A DNA stretch of 64,000 nt. Origin: Helianthus annuus (lineage: Eukaryota > Streptophyta > Magnoliopsida > Asterales > Asteraceae). The number at the start of each line of letters is the position of its first letter. Position 1 is the stretch's first letter. Positions 58,035-64,000 of the stretch are shown here, one piece after another. Position numbers and translations under genes: made by a program. The stretch spans positions 86,710,286-86,774,285 of the forward strand of contig NC_035444.2 of the NCBI RefSeq assembly GCF_002127325.2. Direction: 5' to 3'. Below the pieces are notes generated by a model, which saw only the letters and a list, made by a program, of their open reading frames with translations, searched no databases and was not told the origin of the DNA.

Positions 58035-61000
58035 TTAGCTTGATTTGGGAACCCAGATTTGCTTCATTTTGAATCTATCGTGGTTTTGACCCACGGTTGA
58101 CTCAACCAGATTTTTAACAGATTTCTTAAGATAATTTAATTGATATGTGACGTTTGTAAGAAAATCATGTTCTGGTTTAGAAAACTTCTTGGTTTTACAA
58201 TGTTTCGCTGTATGTCCTAAGTGACCATAGCGAAAGCATCTTTTATGTCTGGGTCTTTTGGTGTTGGAAGATGACGTATGTGATGAGAGTCTTGAGCTTT
58301 CTGCTTTCTTCATTTTCTTGTCCACTCTGCTTTCATCTTCTGAGTATTCTTCATCACTGTCTGAATCGAATGAACTTTCAGACGTGTTGTCCTCGCTTGA
58401 GCTTTGCTCTTCACTTGCTTCATAACTTGACTCATTGTAGCTTTGATCTTCGTTTGAATTTTCTGAGTCTTGATCTTCAATGGTTTCAAAACTTGAACAT
58501 TTGAAACTCTCATCCTTGGTGGGTTGTTCTTCATTTGAGGATTCGAGACTTTCACTACTTGTTGTTTGATCTTCACTTGAACTTTCTAATCTTTGCTCAT
58601 CTTCTGAGGTAGTGATGCTTGAGTCTTCATTGCCATGATCTTCAGTGACACTCATACCTGTTCTAGAAGGAATAAATTCGGGAATCTCCTCTGTGAGGAA
58701 TTTTCCAAAACTATTCCTTTTTAATTCTGGCACAAATACAGGAGATTCACAAACAACTTTATCATCACAAAACACATAATTCAAATCATGACATTCAGAC
58801 ACACAATGTTCACGATCAGGGGTCTCAAATGTAGGCACATGGCCCTTACAGTCATCCGAAGATTTGAATTTAGGCACACGGCTATTACAGTCATCCATCA
58901 TACTTAAATTATTACATTCATCCTTAATATTGTTTCTCCTAGAACAGTTCCAGGCGAACCAGTTAACGGTGGAATAACTGTCGCCTGAATATCCTATTCC
59001 TATTTTTGAACCGCCGCAGTCTCCATCCTCATCGCACACATCTTCTTTATACACAATGGGATCTGCATTACTTTTAGAACAGTTAGCGGCTGTCTCATTT
59101 TCACAAAACTCATTTTGTTCAACAGAGGCCTTTTCATTGATGAGATCGTTTTCAGGATGAGGAGTCGGCATAGGCACATAGTTTTTACTATGTGGTGGAA
59201 AGAAGAGTTTTCTTTCATTTCCGTGCCTGTCCTTATACCCAATCCCGTCTTTCACAAACGTTGGTCGTTGGCAGTTTTTGATGTCAGTAAAGGCCTTTTG
59301 ACTGACATTCCATTTGTCTATTATAATTTGTAATTTAATCTTTTCATTCAAAGCTTTTTCTAATCTTTCTATGAGATCGTTAATGATAAAATCTTTTCTA
59401 AACACAAATTCTTTTAGAGTTTGCATTTCAGCTAAAGTTGAATTCAACTTTCTCTTATATGCAGCCTCATTCTGTTTAAGCTCGTTGTTAAATTTTAAAG
59501 CTTTGTCTTTTTGTCTCTCAAATTCTAGATTTAAAGACTTGTAATGTGCCACAACATCAACGCATGCAGGTGTGCATAATTTTTCTTTAAAACTAAGTGG
59601 AATACTGTTTACCAAGTCCTTGTCAGCCCTCTCTTTTGATGAATCTGCTTTCATGGCGGCTGCTGGGAACTTTTCCTTACCCTTCTTTTGATCAGATGCC
59701 TCTTTCGAAACATGCCCCTCTGCTTCTCCACACTCCTTTTCATTCTCAGGCTCCACTGAAGTGAGAATGCTTTTCAAACCTTTGTCAGCAACGTTGTCTC
59801 CTTTTGGAATTCCAGCTGTCTGTTTCTCAAACTGCTTCAGTGAGGATTCGCTTGAGATTTTTGCCATAAGAGCTTTGTTCACTTGCTCCTTAGTTTCAGC
59901 AATTTCTTCACTCCAATCATAGTCTTCGACGACTAAAGCTTTTGGCGTTCTAGGAGATGCATTGCTCTTGTTTTCTTCAACTGTGATTTGCTTTACAGCA
60001 GGAGTGGTTTCACTGTTTCCTTCTTTCAACAGAGGACAATCACGCTTGAAATGGCCCAGATTCTTGCAATTGTAGCACCTAAGTTTAGATTTGTCAAAAC
60101 CCGCTTTTCCAAGACCCAAACGCTTTCCTGTTTTGTCTTGAAATTTCTTTAACCTCAAAGTGATCATGGCCATCTGCCATTTTAGATCCATTTCTTCCAA
60201 GTCATCTGGATCAACCTGATACATGTCTTCGGCAGTGAGCAGCTCCTTCTTCAGTTCTCCAGACATCAAAGCTTCATAGCTGCTTAGAAACATGTTGAAA
60301 AGTGCCACGTTTTCAGTAGACACCTTCAACGCTTGTGTATCGCCAACTGTGATGGTCTTTTCACTGGGTTGTGGAGCTTTCGATGCGCTTGCGGAAGCGT
60401 TTGCATAGATTAAATTAGAAGCTTGTGGAGTGATGCCAACTGAAGCAAGAAACGCCACGTTTTTCAATCCGGCAGAGGTTTGAGTTGACTTTGGTGGGTA
60501 ACCGGCAGTGTTCATCTCTCTTTTGTTGACATCCATTTCAAAGGCTCTTAGGGTGTTAATCAAGTCGGACAGAGTGACAGGATTTGGATTGTTGAGGAAA
60601 TCCTTCTTGATCATCATGCATTGTAGGCTCCATTCCTTGGGAAGTGAATCTAGCAGCTTCTTTATTGCAGCACGGTTTGTGACAGGATTTCCCACCTTCT
60701 TCATTTTGGTCATCATATTCAGAAAGCGACTGATGTGATCGGAAAGACTTTCTCCACGAACTCCACAAAACATGTCATATTGTTTCTGCACCATATCTCT
60801 CTTGCTTTCGATCAACTCTTCATTTCCCTCATAGTACTCAATCAATGCATTCCAGAGTGCATTTGTAGTTCGGTATTCTTCAAACATGTTGCAGTCATCA
60901 GTTGATAGTGCCATGGTTAAGGCAGCATGAGCACGACGATCACGTTGGATTAGAGCCTTGTCTTCATCAGTAAAGGTAGTTGCATCATTGTTGGCAACTA

Positions 61001-61203
61001 CCGCATCTCCTCGAACAACCGTTGGAATGTGGGGTCCAGCGGTGACAGAGAGCCACAGATTGTAGTCCGTGTACTCGAAGAACGACTGAATGCGAGTCCT
61101 TCCAAGTGCTAAAGTCTTCAGCCCCTTTCAACTTTGGTGGCCGAGTAGTGGTTCCGGTCTCAAGTTCCGCTTGAGCAATTGGACTTAGTTGATTCAACGA
61201 CAT
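58035..61203 (-). CDS. Extended Gag of copia C, one frameshift
   Basis: ATG 61203 starts MSLNQLSPIAQAELE; KPPKL-type core is RPPKLKGAEDFSTWK. A one-base shift near 61100 interrupts it, after which a single frame of more than 1000 residues runs to the TAA at 58035. Knuckle 1 CYNCKNLGHFKRDC is at 60077-60036, knuckle 2 at 58238-58197 reads CFRYGHLGHTAKHC, with Tyr for the second Cys. Between them lie a coiled coil (about 59300-59560) and a Ser/Glu-rich acidic stretch (58280-58640). It ends QIWVPKSS-stop just before the protease. Gag would form particles and bind element RNA. Confidence 0.9.
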
Positions 61204-61910
61204 CTTTGCTTGATTCTGACAAAAGAGAGCTGATCAGAAGCTAATTTCGCTGACAGATCGCTGGAAACTAGTGACAGAATTAATTTCGCCGATGACAAGA
61301 GAGGCACGTGCAATATCGCTGACAGATCTTGCTGGTCTTCAACCTTCGCTGGTACACTAGGTTGTCCTGCACGAGCGAACAAGCTAATTCCGCTAACACA
61401 CACAACACAAACGTTAGTTGGACTAATTTCGCCGATTACCGTAATAAGAACGCTGTGGTTCAATATCACAGTTCTCGAAGTCGCCTTCGATAATTTCGCT
61501 CAAGGGTCACTGGACACTATATCGCTGATAATCAGTTATTTCGCTCGAATGAAGATCGTCGAAATTAATGATCCTACGATGAGTTTCTAAACAAGTTAAT
61601 TATGTTCGCTATATTCAAATTTTTAACTTCACTGCATTCATAAATTGTTCGCTGCATTCATATTAAATTCGCTGCACAGAGGGTTTAACACAAACTAAAA
61701 CCCTCTAATCACTCAAAAACAGCTCAAAAACCATGTTTTGATGCATCAAAATGTCCAAAATGACTCCATAATCATGTATTAACAACAACCTATCGATTAA
61801 ACACACCAAATCAATCCATTTTAAGTCCAAAAGTTTGAAAACCTTGAAACTTTTGAAAAACCTTCAAAACTATGAAAAATCTTAACAAGAACACAACAAC
61901 CAAGAGCACT
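61204..61910 (-). other. Leader of copia C with AATTTCGCTG words
   Basis: Non-coding leader between primer site and gag. TTTCGCTG, ATCGCTGA and TTCGCC words (plus-strand reading) repeat from 61236 to 61680. The same vocabulary fills 52510-52900 upstream of the post-pol ORF. Confidence 0.7.
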
Positions 61911-61911
61911 A

Positions 61912-61925
61912 AGGCTCTGATACCA
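61912..61925 (-). promoter_or_regulatory. Primer binding site of copia C
   Basis: Minus-strand TGGTATCAGAGCC follows the 5' LTR by three bases and complements initiator tRNA-Met. Confidence 0.9.
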
Positions 61926-61928
61926 AAT

Positions 61929-62387
61929 TGTAGATCCCAAAATCAATCCGGATCACAGTGGTTGGTTGTTTTAACCCAAAACACCTATTGGTTAAGTGTT
62001 TGAGCTATGAAAAGTCAAGAATGATCAAAGATGAAGGTGAAGCTAATGGATTAATGAATACAACAAGTGTTGTATCGAATCCAAACAATGAAATAAATCA
62101 ATAGAGAACCTTGGATATCAGATTTGAGCACAAGAACAATGATAGAATGTAAATAACACCAATATTCATTCAAGAGCCAAAAGCTTGAGTTGGTTACAAT
62201 ACAAGGGCTATATATAGTATTCCTGACTAGCCAGCAAATTTATAAATTTGCTGGAATCTAATCTACACTAGGTCAGGAAGCCTAATTCTAGAGAATTACA
62301 AAATAAGCCCTTATACTATCAAAATAGCTACAAACTATAATTAAAACTAATCCAGCACAAGTATCAACGATCTCAAAAGTTCCAACA
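61929..62387 (-). repeat. 5' LTR of copia C
   Basis: Minus-strand TGTTGGAACTTTTG to GGGATCTACA. The 24-bp palindrome is conserved at 62231-62254. Six substitutions and one indel from the 3' LTR. Confidence 0.92.
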
Positions 62388-62392
62388 ACATT

Positions 62393-63503
62393 GCAAGATG
62401 CTAATCATGTGCTGTTGAAGAAAAGATTCTCTAAAGGGAACACACCTAAAGTCGGACCGTCATCTCTCTGCTGAACGGAAGTTCTGACCTGAGCTCTCAC
62501 GGTTTCGCATTTAACCCTTTACGGATATCTTCTAGGTATACTCACATGTAAGACTGAATATTGGGATCTGGATACGGGAGTATATTCAAGATGTGGGACA
62601 CACATATAAGTTTAAGTCTTTAATTCACCTAAATCGTATCCTGAACAGATTGAAGTTTGTATGAAAATTTAAGAGGATCAGCATATCGACAATCTAAGTG
62701 AATTGTGCAAGACTTAGTATGTTATCAAGCTTAACGGTGCTAGTAACTTGCTGTCAGCTGATATGATTCCCTAACATGTTCACCAAAAATATGTTTGTAA
62801 ATAGTTTACTTTTTCTGCATTTCATTTCTGTCCTAGCTTTCTAGTTTAGAAACTTTATTAAAAATCCAAAAAGATTTTTTTATTTCTGCTTTATTTTCCG
62901 ACAAACCAAAGTGGAGAGTTGATCTTCAGATTCAGAAGGTTGGAGCAGATGCAGAAAGATTCTAAGCTGGATGATGAGTTGGGAGCTTAATATGTTAATT
63001 GAGAAAATGGAAAGTCAAAACAAGTTCATTAAATCGAAACTTGTGATTTTCAGAAAAATAATTTGAAAAAAATTGAATTAAAATCAGTTTTGTTTCTGTC
63101 TTGTATCAACCAAGGTCATTAAGTTGGACTTGGTAGATAAATTGAGTAAATAGGGTCATTAACTTGGACTTGAATACTTAAGTGGATTTCTAAAACTGAT
63201 GAACAGTTAATAGAAGTTTAAGATTGAATAGATTACAATGTTATATGTTTGAGAAACAGGAAACAAGAGTCAAGATTCCCATGGCAAAGAAAATGTCAAG
63301 ATTGAACCAGAATTCGAGCTCCAGCATATTGAAAGGGGGAGTCTACATTCTGGATCAAAATTCAAAGGGGAGATTGAAGGTTAAAGTTTGAAGATAAAAG
63401 TTTGAAGGATGCTTTACAATGTCAAGACAATTTAGAGCAAAGAACGATAGATCAAGACTGAAGACTGGATGCTAAAGACTTCGTCAACATCCAAGGGGGA
63501 GTC
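62393..63503 (+). other. 3' untranslated region of copia B, second half
   Basis: Continues from 49126 after element C. Similar to 33120-34003 of element A (TCTCTCTGCTGAACGGAAGT, TTGGGATCTGGATACGGGAG). GGGGGAGT occurs at 63335 and at 63495-63502, the latter being the polypurine tract. Short ORFs are not supported. Confidence 0.75.
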
Positions 63504-63980
63504 CGTTGGTGCACTAATGTCTGTTAACTTCGTCTTTATAGGGTCTTGTGTCTAGATAGGATAAATCAGTGTTCAGCAGGTCGGAAAACAGGTTTTGTAT
63601 GTCAAAGGGTAATTTCGCACGGAATTACACAATGGTAATTCCGCACGAAATTAACAAAGGTAATTCCACACGAAATTAGTTAATTTCGTTTGGAATGTAA
63701 TTTCGCATGAACATGTAATTCCGCTTGTATGATTCCGTGCGGAATTACCAACCCTATATATACCCAACCTGCTGTTGTCATTTGGTACGGAATTAGGTTG
63801 TTGTTTTCAGAGCCGAGGTGCTGCCAGATTGTTATTTGAATTGTAAAAGCTTTGGAAATCAATAAGAGAAGATAATTAGGAAGTATTAAGCTGTGTACAC
63901 ATCGATATCATTGATTCCGCCTTTGATATTGATTCTGCACTCTTCAGATTGACTCGTTAGGGTCACATGATGATCCAACA
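63504..63980 (+). repeat. Right LTR of copia B
   Basis: Matches the left LTR with about 12 substitutions. Its first base is C instead of T (CGTTGGTG), so the canonical TG start is lost. Followed by the ATATA duplication within an (AT)n run that reaches the window edge. Confidence 0.92.
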
Positions 63981-64000
63981 ATATATATATATATATATAT

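Larger units (their letters stand above)
49127..62387 (-). mobile_element. Ty1/copia element C with large post-pol ORF
   Basis: A 13,261-bp element in reverse orientation. LTRs at 61929-62387 (5') and 49127-49584 (3'), 5-bp duplication ACATT (49122-49126 and 62388-62392), initiator-Met primer site, extended gag, pol, then a 2.3-kb non-coding region and a 2.7-kb ORF before the polypurine tract. LTRs differ by six substitutions and one indel (about 1.3 percent). Using the often quoted rate of 1.3e-8 per site per year this is about half a million years, a rough guide only. Confidence 0.93.
40153..63980 (+). mobile_element. Ty1/copia element B, split by element C
   Basis: LTRs at 40153-40629 and 63504-63980, duplication ATATA on both sides inside an (AT)n run, initiator-Met primer site, extended gag, full-length but broken pol, and polypurine tract. 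Without element C (49127-62387 and one 5-bp duplication) it is about 10.6 kb. LTRs differ by about 12 substitutions in 477 bp. Many stops and frameshifts make it a dead element. Confidence 0.92.

Overview
The window is nuclear DNA from a flowering plant. Introns, a HIPP metallochaperone gene, a PPR gene fragment and dense nested transposons show this. Several repeat types and the post-pol ORF family look like those I remember from Asteraceae; that assignment is inference from memory, not a search. Host gene content is very low: one intact host gene, one intact DNA transposase gene, one small Myb/SANT gene inside a transposon, and many retroelement genes, mostly broken.

Layout. 1-11448: right-hand part of a Ty3/gypsy element of Athila type, with an open gag-pol frame running off the left edge, a second ORF after pol, three copies of a polypurine 11-mer, and the right LTR. 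11476-13451: a Mutator-like element with about 280-bp inverted ends and a perfect 9-bp target duplication, carrying a PPR gene fragment (a Pack-MULE), itself split by a 0.68-kb insertion. 13461-18943: the three-exon HIPP gene between two copies of a foldback MITE. 18944-24719: a PIF/Harbinger element with an intact transposase, two further Harbinger-like elements (one with a Myb/SANT ORF), and a MULE-like MITE.

25242-36348 is a nest four levels deep in time: a hAT-like element (8-bp target duplication) was entered by a long-LTR element that collapsed to a solo LTR, which was then entered by copia element A. A second solo LTR of the same family lies at 36433-39035. 40153-63980 is copia element B (5-bp target duplication), decayed in gag and pol, with copia element C (49127-62387, minus strand, 13.3 kb) inserted in its 3' untranslated part. 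LTR comparison fits the nesting: about 12 substitutions between the B LTRs and about 6 between the C LTRs.

The most interesting material is in the copia elements. A, B and C share an extended Gag with two zinc knuckles about 600-670 codons apart, a Gag stop codon just ahead of the protease, an internal polypurine tract just after pol, and reiterated TTTCG / CGTTTGAAA-type words in LTRs and leaders. Element C also carries a roughly 908-codon ORF after pol, broken by one in-frame TAG. Ahead of it lie a consensus splice donor, a branch point and acceptor, and a palindrome-plus-TATA arrangement that mimics the element's own LTR promoter. The unrelated Athila element has a parallel arrangement (post-pol ORF, donor, acceptor, repeated polypurine tract). 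I regard this as the best candidate for an underdescribed system.
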